Source: DASRDS01 sp035570055 (lineage in GTDB: Bacteria > Gemmatimonadota > Gemmatimonadetes > Gemmatimonadales > Gemmatimonadaceae). From it: a stretch of 64,000 nucleotides of DNA. Positions 43,898-52,977 of the stretch are shown in pieces; within the stretch, counting starts at the first letter, position 1, and each line of letters opens with the position of its first letter. A program made the translations under genes and the position numbers. The notes under the pieces were generated by a model. The model made no database searches and was not told the DNA's origin. It worked only from the letters and a program-made list of their open reading frames with translations. The DNA is taken from positions 62,001-126,000 of the forward strand of contig DATMLM010000089.1 in assembly GCA_035570055.1 (NCBI GenBank). Direction: 5' to 3'.

Positions 43898-45388
43898 ATG
43901 AAGAAATATTCTCTTCTCGCGATCATGGCCGGCCTGGTGCTCGGGGTCGGCGCGTGCAGTACGGATCCGGTCTCGAATCTCAATCAGGTCAAGCCCGGAC
44001 TGGACCACACCTCGTTCAACGAGCTCTTCGAGGGCGTGCTGTACTACACACGCATCAATCTGGGCAATCAGACCATCATGTTCGCGAGCTTCTCGCGAGA
44101 CGCCATCAACTTCACGACGACGGACAATGAGTTCGTCACGATGTGGGGCGGCGATGGCACTCCGATCTCGAGCTCGCGGTTCTACGGCACGGTAAACTGG
44201 ACGAACTGGTTCACGGCCATTCGGCAAGCGCAGCAGATACTCGACTCCCTGCCGCAGGCGGTCCCCGCCTATTCGGCCGGCGACATGGCCAAGTGGAAGG
44301 GCGTCATCTACACGATCGAAGCCTACGCGTACATGAACGCCGAGATGAACAAGGACACGCTCGGGTTGCCCTACAACGGGCCGCTCGGCAACGTCAACAC
44401 GCCCGCGCCGATTCTGTGCGCGCGCGACGCGTGGAAGGCGATCGTGGGACTCCTCGACTCGGCCGAGACGCAGCTCAACGTCGATCAGTCGGCCGGCCTC
44501 CCCATGCCGTTGCCGGCCGGCTTCAGTGCTGTGAGCGCTCAGGCGAGCCCGAGCACGACGCCGGGATCGTTCGCGGCGTTCAACCGTGCACTGGCGGCGA
44601 GGGCCAACCTGGAGTTGGCCTACGCCATCGCCCGGTCGCCGGGCGGCACGCCGCCGACACCGACCACGACGGGATCACCGGACGCCGCGGCGTTGAACCG
44701 CGCGGACAGTGCGTTGCATGCGTCGGCGCTGTACAGCCCCGGATCGCTCGCGCCACCGCTCCCGGGCGATTTCACGGAAGCGTTGGCCGTGTACCAGAAT
44801 TTTTCGGGCGCCTCGGGTGACATTGCAAATCCGTGGCAGGGTGCGTATCAGACGACCGCCTATATGCTCAACGAGGCAATCGCCGATATCGAGCCGGGCG
44901 ACAAGCGCCTGGTGAAGGTCATCCTACCCGCGGACACTGCCGGCACGCCGTACGCGCCGGGAGTCGCAGCGTTCAATACTTTCGGGATGTATCAGACCCC
45001 GGCCAGCCCCATGCCGATGATCCGCAACGAGGAGCTGAACCTGTTCGAGGCGCAGATCCGGCTCGGGTTGAACGACCTCGCGGGCGCGGTGAACGCGATC
45101 AACCTCGTGCGGGTGAATGTTGGCGGACTGGCGCCGATCAGCGCGGCGGGTCAGACGTACTTCACGCTGCGCAATCAGATTCTGCACGAGCTGCGCGCGT
45201 CGACGATGGGCGAGCCGAATGGTGACCGTGTGGCCGCTATTCGCGATTATGGAATGCCCACCGTTGCCGATACGACATGGGACCACGATGGTCCGAAACA
45301 AGGTCCTGACCTTCACACCACAGTCGAGCCGTTCCCGACGACGGACATCACGACGCGGAATGGGAATACGTCGTACGTCTGTCCGTAG
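43898..45388 (+). CDS. SusD/RagB-like outer membrane lipoprotein, copy 1
   Basis: This 496-residue lipoprotein (MKKYSLLAIMAGLVLGVGAC lipobox at the end) is the extracellular lid partner of the receptor encoded just upstream. It shows helical TPR-like segments such as SAGDMAKWKGVIYTIEAYAY and a C-terminal region with MIRNEELNLFEAQIRLGLND and LHELRASTMGEPNGDRVA. ATG 43898 follows the receptor stop by 2 bases. The longer frame from 43676 is a shadow of the receptor. A strong hairpin follows at 45419. Confidence 0.93.
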   Translation: MKKYSLLAIMAGLVLGVGACSTDPVSNLNQVKPGLDHTSFNELFEGVLYYTRINLGNQTIMFASFSRDAINFTTTDNEFVTMWGGDGTPISSSRFYGTVNWTNWFTAIRQAQQILDSLPQAVPAYSAGDMAKWKGVIYTIEAYAYMNAEMNKDTLGLPYNGPLGNVNTPAPILCARDAWKAIVGLLDSAETQLNVDQSAGLPMPLPAGFSAVSAQASPSTTPGSFAAFNRALAARANLELAYAIARSPGGTPPTPTTTGSPDAAALNRADSALHASALYSPGSLAPPLPGDFTEALAVYQNFSGASGDIANPWQGAYQTTAYMLNEAIADIEPGDKRLVKVILPADTAGTPYAPGVAAFNTFGMYQTPASPMPMIRNEELNLFEAQIRLGLNDLAGAVNAINLVRVNVGGLAPISAAGQTYFTLRNQILHELRASTMGEPNGDRVAAIRDYGMPTVADTTWDHDGPKQGPDLHTTVEPFPTTDITTRNGNTSYVCP

Positions 45389-45418
45389 TACCCGGTTCGT
45401 AGCACCAGAACACGCTAT

Positions 45419-45452
45419 CAACGGCCCTGGTCGAACCTGACCAGGGCCGTTG
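45419..45452 (+). terminator. Hairpin after first SusC/SusD pair
   Basis: A perfect 14-bp stem (CAACGGCCCTGGTC / GACCAGGGCCGTTG) encloses a 6-base loop 30 bases behind the SusD stop. No T-run follows, so it may act as a weak intrinsic terminator or as a 3' stabiliser. The rest of 45389-45573 contains no gene. Confidence 0.65.
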
Positions 45453-45573
45453 TGCATCGTGGTGTGGGATCTCCCAACAGCCAATCCTCCGGCATCGTCC
45501 CATCGCGTCTTGTCCTCCGTGCAACCCCAATCGCACTCTGACGCCATGATCAATTCACTCGCGGAGGATGGAT

Positions 45574-48567
45574 ATGACGACACTCGATGTGCGACGGCTC
45601 GTCTGTCTCGCGGCGCTGGGAGGCATCGCGTGGACACGAGCTGAGGCGCAAGGGACGACGCGTCGCATCACGGGACGCGTCATCGACGCGGACGATCAAG
45701 GGCCAGTACCGGCGGCGACGGTGCTCCTGGCCAACAGCACGCTCGGCACGACGACCTCGGACAGCGGGACGTTCGCGATGCGCGTTCCGGATGGACCGCT
45801 GACGTTGACCGTCCGGCGGATCGGCTACACCAGCGCATCGGCGCCGGTCGCGGCCGACCAGGGCAGCGTGACGATCGCGATGAAGCGAGACGTGCTCAAG
45901 CTGGACGCCCAGGTGATCACCGGGGTGGCGACCACGATCTCCTCACGAAACTCGGCCAACGACGTCGCCGTGCTCAGCGCGGATCAGATCAACCAAGTGC
46001 CGGCGCCGACGATCGAGAACGCGCTGCAGGGCAAGATCGCCGGTGCGGTCATTCAGCAGAACAACGGTGGCGCGCCGGGCGGCGGACTCCAGGTGCAGAT
46101 CCGCGGCATTACCTCGATCAACTCCGTCGCCTCACCACTCTACGTGATCGACGGCGTCGTCCTGAACAACGAGACCATCAACAACGGCGCGAATGCCGTC
46201 ACGGGTGCGTCGAACAATACGATCATCCAAGCGAACCAGGACAATAGCCCCAACCGGATCGCCGACCTCAACCCCAACGACATTGAAACGATCGAGGTCC
46301 TGAAGGGCGCTTCGGCCGCGGCGATCTACGGATCGAAAGCGGCGTCGGGCGTGGTGGTCATTACGACCAAGAAAGGCACACCAGGCGCCCCGCAGTGGGA
46401 GCTGTCGGGACAAACCGGCACCTATCTCCCGGCCAACACGCTCAACATGCGGAAATTCCCGACGTACGAGAGCGCGAACGCGTGGTACACGAACGTCTTT
46501 GGAAGCCCGACGGCCCTGCCGCGCAACCAGTACACGGGGAGCCATAACTTTCAGAATCAACTCTTCGGCGGTGGCCAGCTCTCTGGCCAAGGCGCCCTCT
46601 CGGTGCGAGGCGCCACGAACACCACGAACTATTACGCGTCCCTGCACGACCAGTACGACAATGGCATCATGCTCGGCACCGGATACCAGAAGCAGTCGAT
46701 TCGCACGAACCTGTCCCAAACGTTCTCGCCGGCTTTCCAGGTGTCGACCAACCTGTACTATCAGCACTCGGTCACGACGCGCGGCATCACCGGCAACGAC
46801 AATGTCGGCATCAGTCCCTACAACGTCTTCTCGGTCACCCCGCAGTTCTACAACCTGAACGCGTTCTCGAACGGGGCGTGGGCGGACAATCCGTTCGGCT
46901 TCGCCAATCCGTTCGCCGATGCGGCGGAGATCAACACCCCGTCCGATGTCAATCGATTCATCGGCGGCGGCACCGCGACCCTTCAGGTCTTTCACAACAC
47001 CGATCACGACCTGCAACTGTCGTTGATCGGCGGCGTGGATCTGACGAGCCAACACGACATCGTGTTCTCGCCGCCCAACCTGCAGGTGGAGCAGCACAAA
47101 GCCCTGCCCGGCACGTCGAACATCAGTAACTCGACGAACACGTACTCGAACTACTCGCTCAACGCGATCCATCACTTCACGGGCCTCCCCTGGCTCGATG
47201 CGACGACGTCGGTCGGCGTCTCACAAGATCGGCGGACGCTCGACAACCCGAACATCATCGGCCAAGACATGCCGCTCGGCATCCAGAGCCCGAGCGCCGG
47301 GGCGGTGCAGACCGCGGTCGAAACACGGTCCGATACGAAGACCCTGTCGCTGTACGCGCAAGAGCAGGTGCTGCTCTTCTCGCAAAGCGTCAATCTCACG
47401 GCCGGCCTGACGGCGGATCGCAACTCGAACAACGGCCATTTCACGCGCTACTACATCTACCCGAAGTTCGCCGGTTCCGTCCGGCTGCCGAAGTTCGCGA
47501 GTTGGATCGACGACATCAAAGTCCGCGCGGCGTATGGACGCTCCGGCACGGCGCCGACGTACGGGTACAACTATCCCGACGTGGCCAGCTGCACGCCGAT
47601 CCTCAACACCTTCCACGGGTGCGTGAACGGCTGGCTGCCGACGATCCCGGCGTTCAACTCGAACGACACGGACATCAAGCCGGAGCAGAGCGCAGAGACC
47701 GAAGCGGGCATCGATATCACCGTGTTCGGGTCGCGCGCGCAGTTCTCGGGCACCGTGTACAACAAGAAGGTGAGCGACCTCGTGCTCTTCACGGCGCCGC
47801 CGGCTTCGTCGGGATTCGGCCAGATCGTGCTGAACGGTGGCGAGTTCACCAATCAGGGCATCGAGCTCTCGCTGCAAGCGTCGCCGTTCTCTGACCCGAA
47901 GGGAGTCACCTGGATCTCGAACGCGACGTTCTACCGCAACTACAGCCGTGTCGACCAGCTGCCGTTCGGCCCATTCCCCACCACGTACCAGTTCGGCGGG
48001 TTTTTCGGAACGAACATCATCCAAGAGGGCCGCTCGGTATCGCAGTTCGTGAACACGGCGGTGCTGGGACCGGATGGTCAGGCGGTGCAAGTGGGCGATG
48101 CCTCACCGTCGGACGTCATCAGCTTCTCACAGCAAATCTCCTACAAAGGGTTGCACCTGTCCGGCGTGCTCGACTGGTACGTCGGCGGCCAGGTGTCCAA
48201 CCTCACCAACGCGTACTTCGACTTGAACGGCCTCTACCTGCTCGCCGATTCCGCCGCCTCGGCCAGACGCTTCAACTCGGCGGTCAACGGCGGCACGCCC
48301 TATGTAGAGTCCGCGCGTTTCGTCAAACTCCGCGAAGTCCGGTTGAGCTACGATCTGCCCGCCGATTGGGTGCGCGCGATCGGGTTTGGACGACTGCGCA
48401 GCGTGCGCCTCGACGTCTCGGCGCGCAATCTGTTCTCGAGCTTCCCCTACACGGGGCTCGATCCGGAAGTGTCGACCTTCGGCAATCTCCCGGTTGGTCG
48501 CGGCCAGGACGTCACGCCATATCCACCCGCCAAGAGCGTGTTCTTTGGCGTCAATCTGGGGTTCTGA
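45574..48567 (+). CDS. SusC/RagA-type TonB-dependent receptor, copy 2
   Basis: This is a close paralogue of the receptor at 40878, 997 residues from ATG 45574, which has GGAGG upstream; ATG 45568 would add two residues. The start MTTLDVRRLVCLAAL parallels the first copy (MTTLDVGGVRR). The regulatory-like domain (RITGRVIDADDQGPVPAATV), plug (NALQGKIAGAVIQQNNGG, QIRGITSINSVASPLYVIDG) and barrel end (PAKSVFFGVNLGF) are all present. Differences cluster in the barrel, in parts likely to be extracellular loops, which could mean a different ligand. It is paired with the SusD gene 2 bases downstream. Confidence 0.95.
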   Translation: MTTLDVRRLVCLAALGGIAWTRAEAQGTTRRITGRVIDADDQGPVPAATVLLANSTLGTTTSDSGTFAMRVPDGPLTLTVRRIGYTSASAPVAADQGSVTIAMKRDVLKLDAQVITGVATTISSRNSANDVAVLSADQINQVPAPTIENALQGKIAGAVIQQNNGGAPGGGLQVQIRGITSINSVASPLYVIDGVVLNNETINNGANAVTGASNNTIIQANQDNSPNRIADLNPNDIETIEVLKGASAAAIYGSKAASGVVVITTKKGTPGAPQWELSGQTGTYLPANTLNMRKFPTYESANAWYTNVFGSPTALPRNQYTGSHNFQNQLFGGGQLSGQGALSVRGATNTTNYYASLHDQYDNGIMLGTGYQKQSIRTNLSQTFSPAFQVSTNLYYQHSVTTRGITGNDNVGISPYNVFSVTPQFYNLNAFSNGAWADNPFGFANPFADAAEINTPSDVNRFIGGGTATLQVFHNTDHDLQLSLIGGVDLTSQHDIVFSPPNLQVEQHKALPGTSNISNSTNTYSNYSLNAIHHFTGLPWLDATTSVGVSQDRRTLDNPNIIGQDMPLGIQSPSAGAVQTAVETRSDTKTLSLYAQEQVLLFSQSVNLTAGLTADRNSNNGHFTRYYIYPKFAGSVRLPKFASWIDDIKVRAAYGRSGTAPTYGYNYPDVASCTPILNTFHGCVNGWLPTIPAFNSNDTDIKPEQSAETEAGIDITVFGSRAQFSGTVYNKKVSDLVLFTAPPASSGFGQIVLNGGEFTNQGIELSLQASPFSDPKGVTWISNATFYRNYSRVDQLPFGPFPTTYQFGGFFGTNIIQEGRSVSQFVNTAVLGPDGQAVQVGDASPSDVISFSQQISYKGLHLSGVLDWYVGGQVSNLTNAYFDLNGLYLLADSAASARRFNSAVNGGTPYVESARFVKLREVRLSYDLPADWVRAIGFGRLRSVRLDVSARNLFSSFPYTGLDPEVSTFGNLPVGRGQDVTPYPPAKSVFFGVNLGF

Positions 48568-48569
48568 CC

Positions 48570-50051
48570 ATGAGAAAATACTTGCTGACGATCATGGCCG
48601 GCCTGGTCCTCGGGGTCGGCGCGTGCAACACGGATCCCGTGTCGAACCTCAACCAGGTGTCCCCGGGGACGTCGCACTCCGGCTTCGAGCAGCGTTTCAT
48701 GGGCGTACTCTGGACCGAGCGTTTCGATTTCGGGACGCGGGTCACGATGCTCGACGCCTTCGCCCGCGATGCGGGCAATTTCACCACGACCGACAATCGC
48801 TTCATTACCGAGTGGCTCGGAAACGGCACGGCGATCGAGAACAGCACGTTCTACGGCACGTCCAATTGGACGAACCAGTTCACGGGTATCCGCCAAGCAC
48901 AGGGCATCCTGCGCGACCTGCCGAGCGCCGTCCCGACCTATTCGGCCGGCGACATGGCGAAATGGAAAGGCGTGATCTACACGATCGAGGCGCTCTCCTA
49001 TATGTATGCGCTGGCGACCAAGGATACGCTCGGACTCCCCGTGCAGGGGCCGCTCACATCCAACCCGGAAGCGCCGCAGCCCATCCTCTGCGCGCGGAAT
49101 GCGTGGCAGTTCATCGTCGCGCTGCTGGACTCGGGACTGACGCAACTCGACATCGATCAGACGCCGGGACTGCCGGTCACGTTGCCGCCCGGGTTCAGCC
49201 GCGTGAGCATGCAAGCGAGCCCCAGCTCGAGCCTGGGCTCGTTCGCGGCGCTCAATCGTGCGCTCGCGGCGCGGGCCAACCTCGAATTGGCGTACGCGAT
49301 CGCCCGCTCGCCCGGCGGCGTCCCACCGACACCGTCGTCGCCGGGATCACCAGACGCGGCGGCGCTGGCGCGCGCTGACAGTGCGCTCCACGCAACGGCC
49401 CTCTACGATCCGGCGAGCCTTGCGCCACCCGCCGCGGGTGGATTCAACGACGTGCTGGCGGTGTTCCACGATTTTTCAGGGGCATCCGGCGATCTGCCCA
49501 ATCCGGTCCAGGCGCAGTTGCCCACGTACTACATCCTCAAGGAGGCGATCGCCGACATCGACCCGGCAGACAACCGGCTGGCGAAGACCCGGCCCAATGG
49601 CACCGCGGGTACCTCGTTTGGCCCGCTGGCCGCGTCGGACCTCACCTACGCCATGTATCCATCGCCGGGAAGCGCGATGCCGATCATTCGCAACGAAGAG
49701 CTCAACGTGTTCGCGGCGCAAATTCGGCTGGGACTCAACGACATTCCAGGCGCCGTGGCGGCGATCAACGCGGTCCGCACGCAAGTCGGCGGTCTGCCGC
49801 CAGTCAGCGCCGCCGGACAGACGTACGTCTCGGTGCGCAATCAGATCCTCAAGGAGTTGCGCGCCTCGACGATGGGCGAGCCCAACGGCGATCACGTTGC
49901 CGCGATTCGGGACTACGGACTGCCCGCCGTCGCGGATACGACGTGGAATAACCAGCCCACCGGCGACACCCACGCGACGGTCCAGCCGTTCCCAATTCCC
50001 GATGTCACCGCTCGGAATGGCAATACCGCCTATACCTGCCCAACTACATAA
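48570..50051 (+). CDS. SusD/RagB-like outer membrane lipoprotein, copy 2
   Basis: This is a 493-residue paralogue of the first SusD-like protein. It has a signal peptide and lipobox (MRKYLLTIMAGLVLGVGAC) followed by TDPVSNLNQV, identical in both copies. Segments SAGDMAKWKGVIYTIEALSY and IIRNEELNVFAAQIRLGLND align with copy 1. Spacing to its receptor (2 bases, TGACC before ATG) is the same as in the first pair, so the whole pair was probably duplicated as a unit. The 3' end overlaps the opposing gene by 8 bases. Confidence 0.93.
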   Translation: MRKYLLTIMAGLVLGVGACNTDPVSNLNQVSPGTSHSGFEQRFMGVLWTERFDFGTRVTMLDAFARDAGNFTTTDNRFITEWLGNGTAIENSTFYGTSNWTNQFTGIRQAQGILRDLPSAVPTYSAGDMAKWKGVIYTIEALSYMYALATKDTLGLPVQGPLTSNPEAPQPILCARNAWQFIVALLDSGLTQLDIDQTPGLPVTLPPGFSRVSMQASPSSSLGSFAALNRALAARANLELAYAIARSPGGVPPTPSSPGSPDAAALARADSALHATALYDPASLAPPAAGGFNDVLAVFHDFSGASGDLPNPVQAQLPTYYILKEAIADIDPADNRLAKTRPNGTAGTSFGPLAASDLTYAMYPSPGSAMPIIRNEELNVFAAQIRLGLNDIPGAVAAINAVRTQVGGLPPVSAAGQTYVSVRNQILKELRASTMGEPNGDHVAAIRDYGLPAVADTTWNNQPTGDTHATVQPFPIPDVTARNGNTAYTCPTT

Positions 50052-50580
50052 CGGCCCCAAGCGCGATCATTGCGGCCACCGTGGCGAGCTTCTCGTCTTC
50101 ACGCCACGGTGGCCCCTGGGGCCTCCGTAGAGTCCCCACGCGACCTTTCAGGTCCCGCTCCTGCACCGCGACCACCGTGAAGCCACACTCGGCGGCTGCG
50201 TCGGCGATAGCCGTGCGAAAGAGCAGCCCCTCGGCCGCGTGCAGCAACGGATGCGACGCCAGTATTTTCGCCAGCGGCGGTCGCTTCTGAGTCGGGTCGT
50301 GCCCGACCCCACAAGCAATCACGTCGTACGTAGCAAGCGCCTCGCGGATCGCCGTGCCAGCGAGCTTTCGCGCACGCGAGGCGGCGTGCTCAATAGCCTG
50401 TTCGGCGTCCGGAAGATCGAGCCCGCGTGCCGCGTGATAGGGCTGAACGGTACGAGGAGGCCCCGAGCCGGCCAGGTTGATGTGGCGCCGTTCGATAACG
50501 CCTGTGGCCGACACGACGACCATGGCCGCCCATCCAGACCGCGCCCGGAATCCCAGCGCTACGGGTTCGCCACGTCCCAT
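50044..50580 (-). CDS. Conserved hypothetical protein
   Basis: This 178-residue cytoplasmic protein begins MGRGEPVALGFRARSGWAAM with a strand-rich N-terminus (VVVSATGVIERRHINL) and then helical segments (AEQAIEHAASRARKLAGTAI, KILASHPLLHAAEGLLFRTA). The start strands VALGFRARSGWAAMVVV and the motif DVIACGVGHDP hint at an RNase H-like or ATPase-like fold, but this is not firm. It is transcribed divergently from the slipin gene with 29 bases between the ATGs. I cannot name the function. Confidence 0.75.
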   Translation of the reverse strand: MGRGEPVALGFRARSGWAAMVVVSATGVIERRHINLAGSGPPRTVQPYHAARGLDLPDAEQAIEHAASRARKLAGTAIREALATYDVIACGVGHDPTQKRPPLAKILASHPLLHAAEGLLFRTAIADAAAECGFTVVAVQERDLKGRVGTLRRPQGPPWREDEKLATVAAMIALGAVM

Positions 50581-50609
50581 GATTATTGTTAAATAGAGGC
50601 CCTCGAGCC

Positions 50610-51527
50610 ATGCCCGCCAGCTTCAACGCCCCCATCTTGGCCGAAAGCGCCCCGGCCGGTCTCCGAGCGAACTTCGTGTCGGTGGCTCTCCTGTTGGGTT
50701 TCGCGGGCCTCGGCGCCTGGACCCTGCTGACGCTGAACAGCGTCGCCGGCGCGATCGTGGGCGGGGCGCTGGCTATCCTGACCGGCATGATGCCCCAGGT
50801 CGCCCGCCAATGGGAGCGCGTCGTCGTGCTCCGCCTCGGCCGCTATCAGGGCCTCCGCGGCCCGGGCCTCTTCTGGCTGATCCCGTTCGTCGATACGATC
50901 TCGACCTGGGTCGACCAGCGGGTGATCACGACGGCGTTCGCGGCCGAGGAGACGCTGACGTCGGACACGGTGCCGGTGAACGTGGATGCCGTGCTCTTCT
51001 GGATGGTCCATGATCCAGAGAAGGCGGCGCTCGAAGTGCAGCACTATCCGCAGGCGGTCTCGTGGGCCGCGCAGACGGGGCTGCGCGACATTATCGGCCG
51101 TACGTCTCTGAGCGAGCTGCTCCGCGGCCGCGAGCGCATCGAGGCCGAGCTGCAGGAGCTGATCGATCAGCGGAGCATGCCCTGGGGCATCACCGTCCAA
51201 GCGGTCGAGATGCGCGACATCGTGATCCCCACGACGCTCCAAGACGCGATGTCGCGCGAAGCCCAAGCCGCTCGCGAAAAACGCGCCCGCATCATCCTCG
51301 GCGAAGCCGAAGTCGAGATCGCCGCATTGTTCGACGAGGCGTCGAAAGCCTACGCCAACAACCCGACGGCGCTGCATCTCCGCGCGATGAACATTCTGTA
51401 CGAAGGGCTCAAGGAAAAAGGCGCGCTGATGCTCATCCCGTCGACGGCCGTCGAGTCGATGGGCCTGGGCGGTCTCTTGGGCGCGGCGTCCCTCGGACAG
51501 CAGCAGCAGCGGGGAGAGAAGCCATAA
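50610..51527 (+). CDS. Slipin family SPFH-domain protein
   Basis: This 305-residue stomatin/prohibitin-like protein has two N-terminal hydrophobic helices (SVALLLGFAGLGAWTLLTL and AGAIVGGALAILTGM), the SPFH domain (RVVVLRLGRYQGLRGPGLFW, DTVPVNVDAVLFWMVHDPEK, LRDIIGRTSLSELLRGRERI) and a C-terminal coiled-coil (MSREAQAAREKRARIILGEA). It should form membrane-associated oligomers that organise microdomains. ATG 50610 is chosen over TTG 50586. No NfeD-type protease gene is adjacent. The next gene (MmcQ/YjbR) begins at its stop. Confidence 0.93.
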   Translation: MPASFNAPILAESAPAGLRANFVSVALLLGFAGLGAWTLLTLNSVAGAIVGGALAILTGMMPQVARQWERVVVLRLGRYQGLRGPGLFWLIPFVDTISTWVDQRVITTAFAAEETLTSDTVPVNVDAVLFWMVHDPEKAALEVQHYPQAVSWAAQTGLRDIIGRTSLSELLRGRERIEAELQELIDQRSMPWGITVQAVEMRDIVIPTTLQDAMSREAQAAREKRARIILGEAEVEIAALFDEASKAYANNPTALHLRAMNILYEGLKEKGALMLIPSTAVESMGLGGLLGAASLGQQQQRGEKP

Positions 51528-51837
51528 GCCTGACCTGGCGGGCCGTGTGCCGCATCGGCCGCGAGTTCGCGGGTGTCGAGGAGTCGACCTCCTACGGGAC
51601 CCCGGCGCTCAAGGTCCGCGGCAAGCTGCTCGTGCGTCTGCGCGAGGACGGCGAGACGCTCGTTTTGATCACGACGTTCGTCGACGCGACTTGCTGTTGC
51701 GGGACAAGCCGCGGACGTTCTTTATCGAGGAGCACTACCGGAACTACCCGGCGATCTTGACGCGACTCACGCGCGTTGGCCCGAATCAGCTCCGCGATAT
51801 GATCGAGGCCGCCTGGTCGCGGGTGACCAAGCGATGA
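51524..51837 (+). pseudogene. MmcQ/YjbR family gene with frameshift
   Basis: Two frames together give one MmcQ/YjbR-like protein. The first carries FAGVEESTSYGTPALKVRGK and GETLVLITTFVDA, and the second continues with DLLLRDKPRTFFIEEHYRNY and VGPNQLRDMIEAAWSRVT to a stop at 51837. The shift falls at about 51684-51692, where adding one base restores the family pattern. This is either a real pseudogene or a sequencing or assembly error. The start is unclear (GTG 51545 or CTG 51530). It lies directly behind the slipin gene and overlaps the end of the TetR gene on the other strand by 52 bases. Confidence 0.75.
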
Positions 51838-52310
51838 AAGATCGCGTCCATTTGTGCTGGTGACTCGCGGCAGCCGTGATCGAGCCACCACGTCATGAGC
51901 GAGATGAGTGCGCCGGCGAGCGCGAACGCGGTGGCACTGTCTCCGAGCCGCTGCTCGAAGCTGCGCGCGAAGCATCCGCGCATGATGTCCAGCAGGTCCT
52001 GCAACTGCCCGGCCTCGACGAGCGCCGCAATGAACCATTTCATCTGCGCCACGTGATCCAATAGCTCTCGCACCGGCGCGAGCCGGGGCGACACGTTGGC
52101 GTTCGCGAAGCGCGTGCAGAATTCCTCGGCATCGCTGAAAAAGAGATCGCTCTTGTCGCGATAGTGCGCGTAGAACGTCGACCGGCTGACGCGAGCCCGG
52201 TCGAGCACATCCTGGACGGTGATCTCGTCGAACGGTTTCTCGTGGATCAGCGCGACGAGCGCACCGCCGAGCGCGTTGCGCGTGCGCGTGCCGCGGCGCT
52301 TTTCGAACAT
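51786..52310 (-). CDS. TetR family transcriptional regulator
   Basis: This is a TetR repressor of about 174 residues from ATG 52310. The HTH is in LVALIHEKPFDEITVQDVLD and ARVSRSTFYAHYRDKSDLFF. The C-terminal part is helical with no recognised ligand pocket. ATG 52358 would add 16 residues; it overlaps the space needed for the divergent promoter, so 52310 is preferred. The start lies within an inverted repeat that is a good autoregulatory operator. It is divergent from a membrane protein gene, which is the probable target. Confidence 0.88.
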   Translation of the reverse strand: MFEKRRGTRTRNALGGALVALIHEKPFDEITVQDVLDRARVSRSTFYAHYRDKSDLFFSDAEEFCTRFANANVSPRLAPVRELLDHVAQMKWFIAALVEAGQLQDLLDIMRGCFARSFEQRLGDSATAFALAGALISLMTWWLDHGCRESPAQMDAIFHRLVTRDQAASIISRS

Positions 52311-52329
52311 TTCGGGGCTCAATGTTCGA
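52303..52329. promoter_or_regulatory. TetR operator candidate TCGAACATT-N9-AATGTTCGA
   Basis: A perfect inverted repeat with 9-base arms and a 9-base centre spans the preferred start of the TetR gene. A plus-strand TTGACC at 52339-52344 could be the -35 of the divergent membrane-protein gene. Size and position match a TetR dimer site, but part of it may be coding coincidence. Confidence 0.55.
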
Positions 52330-52374
52330 TTTCCCTCGTTGACCGTCTTTGCTCGCATGGCGACACTCCACGAC

Positions 52375-52977
52375 ATGACACGAGAACGCGCGGGTGGCAC
52401 GGCGCTCATCGTCAGCGCCGCCAGCTTCATTATAACAATGGCGTTCCATCCCACCGGCCGGGAGCTCCTGGCGCCAGGTCAGTTCGCCCATGTCATGCCG
52501 GTCGGGGTGGCGGTCCATGCCCTGGCGCTCGTATGTCTCCCGATCGCGTTCTTTGGCGCCATCGTGCTGTCCCAGCGCCTGGACGCCCTGGGGGCGATCG
52601 TAACCTACGGATTCGGGCTCGTCGCGATCATGATCGCCGCGGCGTGCAGCGGCTTGGTGGCGACGGCGGCCGCGAGCCAGATACCGTCGGGTGGTGACAT
52701 CTGGCGCGTGCTGTTCACATACACGGGTATGCTCAACCAGGCATTCGCGCTCATCTACGCGGTCGCGTCGTCGGCAGCGATTGTGCTGTGGTCCGTCGCG
52801 CTGCTGCGCCATGCGAAAGCCCTCGGGATCGCCGGCGCGATCCTCGGCCCTCTCATCGTGATCGTCGTGCTCACGCACACGATCGGCCTCGGTGTCCACG
52901 GATTCGGCGCGATCGTGCTGGCCGAGGGCGCGTGGTTTATTGCCTGCGGGATCTGGCTAATTCGTCTGAAGCGCTAG
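52375..52977 (+). CDS. Six-helix membrane protein, TetR-linked
   Basis: This 200-residue integral membrane protein (ATG 52375, MTRERAGGTALIVSAASFII) has about six helices, among them VAVHALALVCLPIAFFGAIV, IVTYGFGLVAIMIAAACSGL and ILGPLIVIVVLTHTIGLGVH. A further in-frame ATG at 52357 is possible. The family is not recognised with certainty. It is divergent from the TetR gene and likely repressed by it. Its last 21 bases overlap the end of the opposing permease gene. Confidence 0.75.
   Translation: MTRERAGGTALIVSAASFIITMAFHPTGRELLAPGQFAHVMPVGVAVHALALVCLPIAFFGAIVLSQRLDALGAIVTYGFGLVAIMIAAACSGLVATAAASQIPSGGDIWRVLFTYTGMLNQAFALIYAVASSAAIVLWSVALLRHAKALGIAGAILGPLIVIVVLTHTIGLGVHGFGAIVLAEGAWFIACGIWLIRLKR

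Noticed and set aside
45419..45452. Attachment site or mobile-element end
   Set aside because: The inverted repeat is single, lies 30 bases behind a gene and is best read as a transcript-end hairpin.
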